From NCBI GenBank assembly GCA_031553225.1, contig JAVBLU010000008.1:1-21464 (forward strand): DNA of 21,464 nucleotides. The letters run 5' to 3'. Shown here in pieces: positions 14,563-21,464 of the stretch. Within the stretch, counting starts at the first letter, position 1. Each line of letters starts with the position of its first letter. The notes under the pieces are model-generated. The model did no database searches, had not been told where the DNA came from, and worked only from the letters and a program-made list of their open reading frames with translations. The DNA is from JAVBLU01 sp031553225. GTDB lineage: Bacteria > Bacillota > Clostridia > Christensenellales > UBA1750. A program made the position numbers and the translations under genes.

Positions 14563-17500
14563 ATGCCGAAATGGACGGCCGAGCAGGAGCAGGTAATCGC
14601 CTCCCGCGGGCAAACCCTGCTTGTGGCGGCGGCGGCCGGCTCCGGCAAAACGGCCGTGCTCGTGGAGCGCATTCTCTCGCTTCTGCGCGAGGGGGGCGAC
14701 GTGCGCCGCCTGCTTGTGCTCACCTTTACCCGCATGGCCGCCGCCGAGATGCGCGAGCGGCTGCACGCGGCGCTGTCCGCCGCGCAGGACGAGGGCATGC
14801 GCGCCCAGGCCGCCTTTTTGGACGAGGCGCGCATCGGCACGCTGCACAGTTTTTGCACGGCGCTTCTGCGCGAGCGCTTCGCCGACGCGGGCGGCGACCC
14901 GGGCTTCGCCGTGGCGGACGCGGGCGAGATGGACGTGCTGCTGCGCCAGTCGGCGCAGGACGCCGTGGACGAGCTGCTGGCCCAGGACGCGCCGGACGTG
15001 CGGGCGCTGGAGCTGCTCATGCCCGGCATGGACGCGCTCACCGAGCGGATCGTGCAGCTGTGCCTGTTCGCCTGGGCGGACACGGACCCCGCGCGCTGGC
15101 TTGCGGGCGCTCCCGACGCGCTTGCCGGCGAGGACGAGGCGCTGGGCGACGCCCCATGGGCCAACAGCCTGGCGGCGGACGTCCGCCGCGAACTCGCGCG
15201 CTGCCGGCCGGCCATGCGCGGGTCGCTGCAGCGCCTGAGCGACGCCGGATGCGCGGATGCCGCCGATTTGGTGCGGGACAACCTGCGCCAGCTGGAAGCG
15301 GCGCTTCTGGCGGCCGACCAAGGCCTTGCGGCGCTGTGCGCCGCGCTGGCGGACTTTCAGCACGGCACATGGTCCGCCCGCAAGGGCGACAAGGACGCGG
15401 CCGCCCGGGAGAAACCCGTGCGCGAGGCATGGAAGACCAGAATCGACGGCCTGCGCGAGCCCTTTCTGGACGGATTTTCCGCCCTGTGCCGCGACGTGCG
15501 CGCCGCCGCGCCGGCCGTTCGCGCGCTGTGCGGCCTTTCCCTGCGCGCCGCCGCGCTGTACCGCCGCCGCAAGGAGGCGCGCGGCGTGAAGGATTTTTCC
15601 GATCTGGAGCACGACGCTCTGGCCCTTCTTTCCCAGCCCGGCGTGGCGGAGGCCGTGCGCCGCGGCTTTGACGCCGTGTTTGTGGACGAATATCAGGACA
15701 CCTCGCGCATTCAGGAGGCCATCCTGCAGCTCGTCAGCCGCGGGGACAACCTCTTTTTGGTGGGCGACGTCAAGCAGAGCATCTACCGCTTCCGCCAGGC
15801 CGATCCGCAGCTCTTTCTGCAGCGGCACCGCGCTTTCTCGCAGGAGGCGGACGCGCCGCAACGGCGCATCGATCTTTCCCGCAACTTTCGTTCGCAAAGC
15901 AGCGTGCTGGACGCGGTGAACGCTCTGTTTTCCGCGCTGATGACCGGCGAGGAAGGCGAGATTGACTACAGCGACGGCCACGCGCTGACCGCCGGCCTTC
16001 CCTCGCAGGAGGGCGGCGAGAGCGTGCTCATCCACCTGCTGAACACCGGCGCGCCCGGGGAGGATGAGGATGAGGCCGAGGCCGCAGAAGAGGACGGGCC
16101 GGAGGCGCTCGACCCCCGGGAGGACGGGCCCGCCGAAGCGCGGGCCGTGGCGCTGCGGGCGCTGGCCCTGCGCGGCACGCCCTACTATGACCCTCGTTTG
16201 GGCGCGGAGCGGCCGCTGGCCTTCAGTGACATGGCCGTGCTCATGCGCTCCCCCGGCCCGCGCAGCGCAGACTTTGCCCGCGCTCTTTCGCAGGCGGGCG
16301 TGCCGTGTTTTGCCGACGGAGGCGGCGCGCTCGCCCGGCCGGACGTACGCATGGCGCTGGCGCTTTTGCGGTGCGTGGACAACCCCCGCCGCGACGACGC
16401 GCTCATCACCACGCTCCACGCGCCCTTCATGGGGTTTACCGCGCAGGACCTGGCGCGGATCCGCGCCTTTACCCCCGACGGCCGCGTGCCCTTCTACGAC
16501 GCCGCCCGCCGCGCCGCCCGGGTGGATGACGATTTGGGCGCGCGGCTCACGTCGTTCTTCGGCCTCATCGACGAGCTAGCGCAGACCGCCCGCCAGCTGC
16601 CCTGCGGCGAGGCGGTGTGGCGCACCCTGACGGACAGCGGCCTGTACGACGCCGCGGCGGCCCTTGCGCGCGGCGAGGAAGCCCAGCAGAACATGCGCGC
16701 CCTTGTGGAGCGCGCCATGCGCTTTGCGCAGACGCCCCGCGCCTCCCTGTGCGATTTTTTGCGCCACGTGGAGAAGCTCGCCCGCGGCGGGGGCGACGAA
16801 GCCGAGGCCTCCGCGCCCGGCGAGCTGGACGCGGTACGCCTGCTGTCCATCCACAAATCCAAGGGCCTGGAGTATCCGGTGGTGTTCCTGTGCGACACGG
16901 CCCGCCGCTTCAACCTGCGCAGCGCGCGCGAGATGCCCCTGCACCGCGACCTGGGCGTGGGCCTGCGCGGCGCGTTTCCCGAAACGCACGAGACATGCGA
17001 CACGGCGCACCGCCGGGCCATCGCCGCCCGCCTGATCGAGGAGCAGAGGTGCGAGGAAATGCGCCTTTTGTACGTGGCCATGACGCGCGCCCGCGCGCGG
17101 CTTGAGGTGTTCGCCTCCCTGCCCGACCCCGCAAAGCGCCTTGCGCGCCTGCAGGACGGCGCGGCCGCGAACAGCTTCATCGACTGGCTCTGCGGCGCCG
17201 CGCAGGAGAACCCCGCCCTGTTTCGGCTGTCCTTCCCGTCCGTGGACAGCGCGGCGCCAAAGGACCTCTCCCCCGCGCCGGACGCGGCGGCGCAGGAGCG
17301 CGGGTGGCTGCAGGAGCGCCTCTCCTTCCGCTACCCGCACGCCCAGGCAAGGGGCCTGCCGCGCAAGATGAGCGTCACCGGCCTTGCGCAGCCCGGTCTG
17401 CCGCCGCTTGCATCCCGGCCGCGCTTCCTTGCGCCCCTGCGGCCGGCCGCCGCCGACCGGGGCACGGCCACGCATCTGCTGCTGCGCCGCCTGCAGCTGG

Positions 17501-17976
17501 ACGCCGTGCGCAATTGCCCGGATGGCGGCCTTGAGGCGCTGCTTTCCTCCGCCCTCGCAGGCAGCGTGGCTGCAGGGATGCCGCGGGAAACGGCCGACGC
17601 GGTGGACGTGCCCGCGCTGGCGCGCTTCCTGCGCGGCCCGCTGGGGGCGCGCATGCTCGCCTCCCCCCGCGTTGTGCGCGAGGCGCCCTTCGAGCTGCTG
17701 CTGCCCGCCCGCGAGGTCGATCCGGCCGCGGGGAGCGAGGAGCCAATCCTTCTGCAGGGCGTCGTCGATCTGTGCTTTTTGGAGGCGGACGCTTGGGTGC
17801 TGGTGGACTTTAAGACCGACCGCCTGAGCGCGCGGGAAGCGGAAGCGACCGCCGACGCTCGCCACGGCCGCCAGGTACGCCTGTACGCCCGGGCCCTGCG
17901 CCAGCTGACGGGGCTGGCCGTCGCGCACTGCTATGTGGCGTTCTTGTCGCCGGGTGTGAACGTGGAGCTTGCCTAG
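14563..17976 (+). CDS. addA: AddA helicase-nuclease subunit
   Basis: AddA is the UvrD-like 3'-5' helicase and nuclease subunit of the AddAB complex, which resects DNA double-strand ends for RecA loading in Firmicutes. The 1137-residue product has the Walker A AAAGSGKT (23-30), Walker B DEYQDT (about 375-380), VGDVKQSIYRFR, NFRS, motif V SIHKSKGLEYP (about 762-772) and motif VI MTRARARLEV (about 840). The C-terminal RecB-like nuclease core has GVVDLCF...VLVDFKTDR (about 1066-1091). It is somewhat shorter than typical AddA (about 1200-1250). AGGGAGG precedes the ATG. The usual upstream partner addB is absent; tldE takes its place, so AddB must be encoded elsewhere or be outside the window. Confidence 0.93.
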   Translation: MPKWTAEQEQVIASRGQTLLVAAAAGSGKTAVLVERILSLLREGGDVRRLLVLTFTRMAAAEMRERLHAALSAAQDEGMRAQAAFLDEARIGTLHSFCTALLRERFADAGGDPGFAVADAGEMDVLLRQSAQDAVDELLAQDAPDVRALELLMPGMDALTERIVQLCLFAWADTDPARWLAGAPDALAGEDEALGDAPWANSLAADVRRELARCRPAMRGSLQRLSDAGCADAADLVRDNLRQLEAALLAADQGLAALCAALADFQHGTWSARKGDKDAAAREKPVREAWKTRIDGLREPFLDGFSALCRDVRAAAPAVRALCGLSLRAAALYRRRKEARGVKDFSDLEHDALALLSQPGVAEAVRRGFDAVFVDEYQDTSRIQEAILQLVSRGDNLFLVGDVKQSIYRFRQADPQLFLQRHRAFSQEADAPQRRIDLSRNFRSQSSVLDAVNALFSALMTGEEGEIDYSDGHALTAGLPSQEGGESVLIHLLNTGAPGEDEDEAEAAEEDGPEALDPREDGPAEARAVALRALALRGTPYYDPRLGAERPLAFSDMAVLMRSPGPRSADFARALSQAGVPCFADGGGALARPDVRMALALLRCVDNPRRDDALITTLHAPFMGFTAQDLARIRAFTPDGRVPFYDAARRAARVDDDLGARLTSFFGLIDELAQTARQLPCGEAVWRTLTDSGLYDAAAALARGEEAQQNMRALVERAMRFAQTPRASLCDFLRHVEKLARGGGDEAEASAPGELDAVRLLSIHKSKGLEYPVVFLCDTARRFNLRSAREMPLHRDLGVGLRGAFPETHETCDTAHRRAIAARLIEEQRCEEMRLLYVAMTRARARLEVFASLPDPAKRLARLQDGAAANSFIDWLCGAAQENPALFRLSFPSVDSAAPKDLSPAPDAAAQERGWLQERLSFRYPHAQARGLPRKMSVTGLAQPGLPPLASRPRFLAPLRPAAADRGTATHLLLRRLQLDAVRNCPDGGLEALLSSALAGSVAAGMPRETADAVDVPALARFLRGPLGARMLASPRVVREAPFELLLPAREVDPAAGSEEPILLQGVVDLCFLEADAWVLVDFKTDRLSAREAEATADARHGRQVRLYARALRQLTGLAVAHCYVAFLSPGVNVELA

Positions 17977-18063
17977 CGCAGCGGGCCCGGCCGCGCCCCG
18001 GCGGTGCGGCGCGGCAGCCGCTTCGGGCGGATGAACGTTGCGCATCCCGGCCCGTGGAAAATG

Positions 18064-18092
18064 TTGACGGCCCGGCCGGGTTGTTGTATCAT
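18064..18092 (+). promoter_or_regulatory. Sigma-A promoter of mscL
   Basis: TTGACG (18064-18069), a 17-base spacer and TATCAT (18087-18092) lie 55 bases before mscL. A small GC-rich hairpin (18103-18118) sits in the leader. The remainder of 17977-18063 shows no gene. Confidence 0.8.
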
Positions 18093-18147
18093 CGTACCCA
18101 TCGCCCGGTCCGCCGGGCACATGGTTTGTTGATAAGGGGTCGAGGTT

Positions 18148-18603
18148 ATGGCTGAGAAGCAGTCCTTCTGGAAACGCGTCGGAGGCGAGTTCAAGCAGTT
18201 CGCCCTGCGGGGCAACATGGTCGATCTGGCCGTGGGCGTGATCATCGGCGGCGCGTTCAACGCCGTGGTCGCCTCCCTGGTTAAGGACATCATCTCCCCG
18301 CTTCTGGGCCTGCTCACGGGGAACGTGGATTTTTCCGCCCTGTCCTTCAACTTCAAAACCATCCTCCCCGGCCTGCGCACGGACATTCTCTTCAACTACG
18401 GCGCGTTCTTCACGGCCGTCATCAACTTTCTGCTTACGGCCTTCGCGGTGTTTTTGCTCGTCAAGGGCATCAACGCCCTGCGCAAGCCCAAGGCCGAGCC
18501 CGCGCCCGCGCCCGTCACCACCAAGGCCTGCCCGTTCTGCCTCAGCGCCGTTCCCCCGGCCGCCACCCGCTGCCCGCACTGCACCTCCGCCCTAGAGCCG
18601 TAA
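18148..18603 (+). CDS. mscL: Large-conductance mechanosensitive channel with zinc ribbon
   Basis: MscL opens under membrane tension to release solutes during hypo-osmotic shock. The 151-residue product has the N-terminal amphipathic segment, then RGNMVDLAVGVIIGGAFNAVV (21-41, TM1 pore helix), a short extracellular loop and TM2 (about 85-107, FFTAVINFLLTAFAVFLLVK). After a Pro/Ala linker comes a CPFC...RCPHC zinc-ribbon-like tail (Cys128, 131, 142, 145). Such tails are known in other Firmicute MscL proteins. GAGG lies five bases before the ATG. The gene has its own promoter and is followed by the tRNA-Arg promoter, so it is monocistronic. Confidence 0.93.
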   Translation: MAEKQSFWKRVGGEFKQFALRGNMVDLAVGVIIGGAFNAVVASLVKDIISPLLGLLTGNVDFSALSFNFKTILPGLRTDILFNYGAFFTAVINFLLTAFAVFLLVKGINALRKPKAEPAPAPVTTKACPFCLSAVPPAATRCPHCTSALEP

Positions 18604-18613
18604 AAACTAACCC

Positions 18614-18643
18614 TTTACGCCGCCGGCCGCTTCATGCTATAAT
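18614..18643 (+). promoter_or_regulatory. Promoter of tRNA-Arg
   Basis: TTTACG (18614-18619), an 18-base spacer and an extended TGC-TATAAT (18638-18643) lie 37 bases before the tRNA. Confidence 0.8.
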
Positions 18644-18680
18644 CCCTGTGCTTCACCATGCAGGAAGCGGCGGTACCCAC

Positions 18681-18756
18681 GCGCTCGTAGCTCAGTGGAT
18701 AGAGTGTTCGACTCCGACTCGAAAGGTCGCAGGTTCGAGCCCTGCCGGGCGCGCCA
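18681..18756 (+). tRNA. tRNA-Arg (CCG)
   Basis: The 76-base gene folds into a complete cloverleaf. The acceptor stem GCGCTCG pairs with CGGGCGC, the anticodon arm is TTCGA-CTCCGAC-TCGAA with anticodon CCG (reads CGG), and the T arm is GCAGG-TTCGAGC-CCTGC. Discriminator G and CCA are encoded. It is monocistronic, with promoter upstream and terminator 24 bases downstream. A dedicated CCG tRNA fits the GC-rich codon use of the genome. Confidence 0.95.
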
Positions 18757-18779
18757 GGCCTCACGGAGGCGCATCAGCG

Positions 18780-18807
18780 AAAAACCCCTACGGCCGTAGG
18801 GGTTTTT
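18780..18807 (+). terminator. Terminator of tRNA-Arg
   Basis: A perfect 28-base palindrome with a GC-rich core (CCCCTACGG) flanked by five A and five T residues. It can work in both directions. The stretch from here to the protease promoter at 18949 is GC-rich and shows no gene. Confidence 0.9.
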
Positions 18808-18948
18808 GCTTGCCGTTTTCCGCATGACGCCGCCTGGCCGGTTCACGCATATCGGGAGGCGGGCGATGCGCCGCGCAGCGCGCGCCGGGCATGCGCGGCG
18901 GGCTGCATAAAAGCTGAGCCGTGCGCGCGCACCGCTGCGCCCGGCTTC

Positions 18949-18977
18949 TTGACATATCCAATAATTGGTGATATCAT
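18949..18977 (+). promoter_or_regulatory. Promoter of the secreted metzincin gene with an operator-like dyad
   Basis: A perfect TTGACA (18949-18954), a 17-base spacer and TATCAT (18972-18977, preceded by TGA) form a good sigma-A promoter. The spacer contains CCAATAATTGG (18958-18968), a perfect 11-base inverted repeat, with ATATC and GATAT arms on either side. A repressor bound there would block RNA polymerase. The whole element is an AT-rich patch in GC-rich surroundings. Confidence 0.75.
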
Positions 18978-19030
18978 AACTATATAATTTAGGAAAGGAG
19001 CGCTGATACGCCGCGCAAGAAGGACCGGCC

Positions 19031-19054
19031 ATGAAAATGGAGGTGTGCGCGTGA
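19031..19054 (+). CDS. Possible 7-codon minicistron coupled to the metzincin gene
   Basis: ATG at 19031 has AAGGA six bases upstream and encodes MKMEVCA. Its TGA stop overlaps the GTG start of the metzincin gene (GTGA, 19051-19054). The GGAGG used by the metzincin gene lies inside it. It may be a leader for translational coupling or chance; there is no independent evidence of expression. Confidence 0.3.
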   Translation: MKMEVCA

Positions 19055-20985
19055 AGAGGAAACGAATACTGGCCGTCGCAGGCGCGCTGCTCACCTTTCT
19101 GCTTGTCGTCACACAGGCGGGGGCATCGTCCGGCCTTCCGGCGGAGCCCTTCCGGCAGGACGAGTACGGGAGCAAGGCCGTTCGCCTGGGAGAAGACATC
19201 ACGCTTCGCACCGAGAACGCCAAAGCGTATACGCTGTCCGACGGATCGCTGGAATACGCGATCTACAGCGGACCCATCCACTACAAGGACAGCGCGGGCG
19301 CGCTTCAGGACATCGACACGTCCATCGTCCCCCTGGCGCAAACCAAAAAGGCGAACCTGTCGGCGATGCAGGACGCCGACATCCTGACAAACGGGGGAAA
19401 CGCTTGGGACGCCTTCTTCGGCAACAACGCCGTGGAGATCGTCCACCAGGGACAGCGCATGTCCATGCGGTATCTCGGGGACGGCATGCGCAGGCAGGCG
19501 GCCATCCCGCAGGCATACGAGAAGGCCCTGTCGGAATCGTCCTCCGATGAGCGCAATGTGAACGCCGTCACCTATACCGCCGCCGACCGAGTGGCGCTTG
19601 TTTACCAGCTGGGCCAGAACACGCTCAAGGAAACGATCGTTATCGAGGACGGTTCCAAAGCTGCGTTCTCCTATTTGCTGCAGGCGCCCGGTATGACGCA
19701 CGTGGAGCGGGCGGACGGAATAGCCTTTTTGAACAAGGAAACCGGTAAAGACGCCTTCGTTATACCGCGCATGTACATGTTCGACTCCAGCGGCAGCGGC
19801 CTTCGCTCGTTTGACGTAAGCTATACGCTGACGCAGACGCCGGAGGGGCTGCTGTTTTCCGTTCTGCCCGATCCCGCGTATCTCGCCAGCCCGGACCGCG
19901 TGTACCCCGTGTACATCGACCCCACCTTTCTCATCTCGCAGGGCGGATCCGACACCATGGTGTCCAGCGCGTACCCCACCTCCAATTACTACAGCAGCCC
20001 GTTCATGATAGCGGGGCGGTACCCGGGCGGCGGCACCTGTTACGGGCTGCTGTCGTTCTACCTGCCGTTCTTGTACAGCGCCACGATGCAGGACGCCTAC
20101 ATCGTACTCGCGCAGACAACGGCCAGCGGTATGGGCAACTATGTCGACCTGTACGCCAACAACAACGGCTTCGGGCCGTATACAACCTTTTCCACCAGGC
20201 CGTCCTTCTATATGAACGCGCCTTACACGCTTCACCAATACGTCGGGTTTGGCAGCACGGCTTCCTTCAACGTCTCGGCCATCGTCGCGCGGTGGTACGA
20301 CGGAACGATCCCCAATTACGGCGTAACCATCGACATCCCCGGCGGCTACATCGAGTTCAAGTCGTTCGAGTTTTCGGTCTTCGATCTCAAGCCCAAGCTG
20401 GTGGTGTTCCTAACCCCGACGTACCGCGAAAAAACGCTTAAGGTGATGAGCCACAACGTGTCCACGGCGCAGACCATCGCAGCGCCGACGCTCAACGCCT
20501 TTCAATACGCCTACAACTGCAGGCTGGTCACCGCCTACCAGAACACGCCGGCCGCCATGAACGACGTGTGCACGCTGTCGCAGCCCAATGCCGATTGCCC
20601 GGCCGTATGCAAGAGCAGCGTGTACCACAAACATGCGGATCGCTTGCTCTCCCTGGTGAACAGCATAGGGCAAAGCAACTACAACGCGATCATCACGGAC
20701 AATGTGCTGTACAGCACGCAGTACGGCGCGGTTGGCGGGCTGTCCTACACCGGCCGGTCCGGCGTCACCAGCGTGGGCGTCATGGCCGGTTCGGAATGGG
20801 GCTATATGGATGGCGCGCAAAAGCGCTTTGCCCACGAGCTGTCGCACAACTTTGGCGCGCCGGACCACGCGCAGGTCACGCCCGACCCGTGCATCATGAG
20901 CGGCAGTTTCGATCGTGACACAGCGATACCGAACGACATGTGGTGTGCGGACTGCCACGACCACATGCTGTGGTTCTTCCAGTGA
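19051..20985 (+). CDS. Secreted DNRLRE-domain protein with C-terminal metzincin protease domain
   Basis: The 644-residue product starts with a signal peptide: KRKR, a hydrophobic core and a likely cleavage after TQAGA. GTG at 19051 is chosen because GGAGG (19039-19043) is seven bases upstream; the GTG at 19045 would be only one base away. Residues about 30-290 resemble the N-terminal region of RHS/wall-associated proteins (RTENAKAYTLSDG, IHYKD, IDTS). Residues about 293-450 look like a DNRLRE beta-sandwich (DTMVSSAYPTSNYY). The C-terminus has HELSHNFGAPDH (595-606), a HExxHxxGxxD zinc site with Asp605 as third ligand as in snapalysin. CIMSG (614-618) is a plausible metzincin Met-turn, and CADC (632-635) follows. 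Probably an extracellular zinc endopeptidase with a binding or stalk domain; its substrate is unknown. Confidence 0.8.
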   Translation: MKRKRILAVAGALLTFLLVVTQAGASSGLPAEPFRQDEYGSKAVRLGEDITLRTENAKAYTLSDGSLEYAIYSGPIHYKDSAGALQDIDTSIVPLAQTKKANLSAMQDADILTNGGNAWDAFFGNNAVEIVHQGQRMSMRYLGDGMRRQAAIPQAYEKALSESSSDERNVNAVTYTAADRVALVYQLGQNTLKETIVIEDGSKAAFSYLLQAPGMTHVERADGIAFLNKETGKDAFVIPRMYMFDSSGSGLRSFDVSYTLTQTPEGLLFSVLPDPAYLASPDRVYPVYIDPTFLISQGGSDTMVSSAYPTSNYYSSPFMIAGRYPGGGTCYGLLSFYLPFLYSATMQDAYIVLAQTTASGMGNYVDLYANNNGFGPYTTFSTRPSFYMNAPYTLHQYVGFGSTASFNVSAIVARWYDGTIPNYGVTIDIPGGYIEFKSFEFSVFDLKPKLVVFLTPTYREKTLKVMSHNVSTAQTIAAPTLNAFQYAYNCRLVTAYQNTPAAMNDVCTLSQPNADCPAVCKSSVYHKHADRLLSLVNSIGQSNYNAIITDNVLYSTQYGAVGGLSYTGRSGVTSVGVMAGSEWGYMDGAQKRFAHELSHNFGAPDHAQVTPDPCIMSGSFDRDTAIPNDMWCADCHDHMLWFFQ

Positions 20986-21005
20986 AGATGAGAGGAGGGA
21001 GCGAG

Positions 21006-21464
21006 ATGAAAAAGGCTGTTTTGGCCTTCCTGCTGCTGCTTGCGCTGCCGCTGGCCGCCTGCAAGCCGCCAGCCGCGTCCCCATCGTTTCCACCCCTGTA
21101 CTACGAGTCGGAGGAAGCGTTTGTAAAGGATGTGGCCCTCGCACGCGAGGAGCACAGCGCCGGCGTTAAGGCCGAGGACTTGCCGCGTCCCGTCACGAGG
21201 GAAGAGGAGCAAAAAAGGCTGCGCGCCATGTATCGTTTGCATGAGAGAACTTTCTACTTCCGGCTTACGGAAGTTCCGCAGGGCTTCTCCCTTCATGGAA
21301 TTTTCACCAACAACTCAGGCGTGAGCGCCAGCTATGCGAGAACCGACGCAATAGGCAAGGAGGAAACCGGCGCTTACTCAAAAATAGTAGTTGATTACTC
21401 AGAAATGTTCACACGGGAAAGCGCAGAGCGGCAGATGGTCATACAGAGAAACGCAGGATCCTAT
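21006..21464 (+). CDS. Lipoprotein of unknown function (partial, runs off the window)
   Basis: The first 153 codons are present with no stop. The N-terminus MKKAVLAFLLLLALPLAACK is a classical lipoprotein signal peptide with lipobox LAAC (Cys19), followed by a Pro/Ala-rich linker. The rest (EEAFVKDVALAREEH, FYFRLTEVPQGFSLHGI, YSKIVVDYSEMFTRESAERQM) matches no family I recognise. AGGAGG lies seven bases before the ATG, which stands 20 bases after the metzincin stop, so both are almost certainly in one operon. A membrane-anchored partner, chaperone or inhibitor of the protease is possible but only inferred from position. Confidence 0.8.
   Translation, partial: MKKAVLAFLLLLALPLAACKPPAASPSFPPLYYESEEAFVKDVALAREEHSAGVKAEDLPRPVTREEEQKRLRAMYRLHERTFYFRLTEVPQGFSLHGIFTNNSGVSASYARTDAIGKEETGAYSKIVVDYSEMFTRESAERQMVIQRNAGSY

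Noticed and set aside
14347..18579. Two long minus-strand frames (690 and 667 codons) opposite addA and mscL
   Set aside because: They mirror conserved coding sequence on the plus strand and show no protein family features.
19003..19050. Upstream non-standard CTG start that would extend the metzincin by 16 residues
   Set aside because: It would bury the signal peptide behind an Arg-rich extension, the spacing to GGAG is only two bases, and GTG at 19051 has ideal spacing to GGAGG.

Overview
The window looks like a chromosomal segment of a GC-rich Firmicute, probably a Clostridia-type anaerobe. Supporting signs are HPr kinase/phosphorylase, AddA-type (not RecB) recombination, an MscL with a C-terminal zinc ribbon, Bacillus-like tRNA-Met identity, strong AGGAGG ribosome binding sites and sigma-A promoters. 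The exact lineage cannot be fixed from sequence reading alone. Most genes are very GC-rich. One block at about 2260-4200 is clearly AT-richer and looks acquired.

Layout. (1) 1-2147, plus strand: the tail of a Cof-type HAD phosphatase, hprK (ATGA overlap) and a ROK glucokinase, a sugar-metabolism/catabolite-control operon closed by a strong terminator. (2) 2223-4109, minus strand: a methyl-accepting chemotaxis protein gene broken by a one-base frameshift in a C4 run, with a sigma-D (flagellar) promoter in front and a shared bidirectional terminator behind. (3) 4340-4568, minus strand: tandem initiator and elongator tRNA-Met genes from one promoter; the initiator tRNA carries an extra base in its T stem. 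(4) 4597-6270, plus strand: pgi with its own promoter and a very long hairpin. (5) 6308-6556: a palindrome-rich intergenic stretch. (6) 6558-8111, minus strand: guaB. (7) 8223-9192, plus strand: a PflX-type radical SAM protein. (8) 9207-11585, minus strand: a four-gene operon of VOC protein, YjjG-like HAD phosphatase, B12-dependent methionine synthase activation-domain protein and YbgC-like thioesterase. (9) 11642-17976, plus strand: tldD, tldE (pmbA) and addA. (10) 18064-18807, plus strand: mscL, then tRNA-Arg(CCG) with its own promoter and terminator. (11) 18949 to the end, plus strand: a secreted protein combining an RHS/DNRLRE-type N-terminal half with a small metzincin protease domain, followed closely by a lipoprotein gene that runs off the window.

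Most of the window is housekeeping. The best leads for something less described are the secreted DNRLRE-metzincin/lipoprotein pair with its operator-like promoter and possible minicistron, the bulged initiator tRNA, and the sigma-D-controlled, frameshifted chemoreceptor island. No CRISPR array, insertion sequence, prophage or rRNA was seen.
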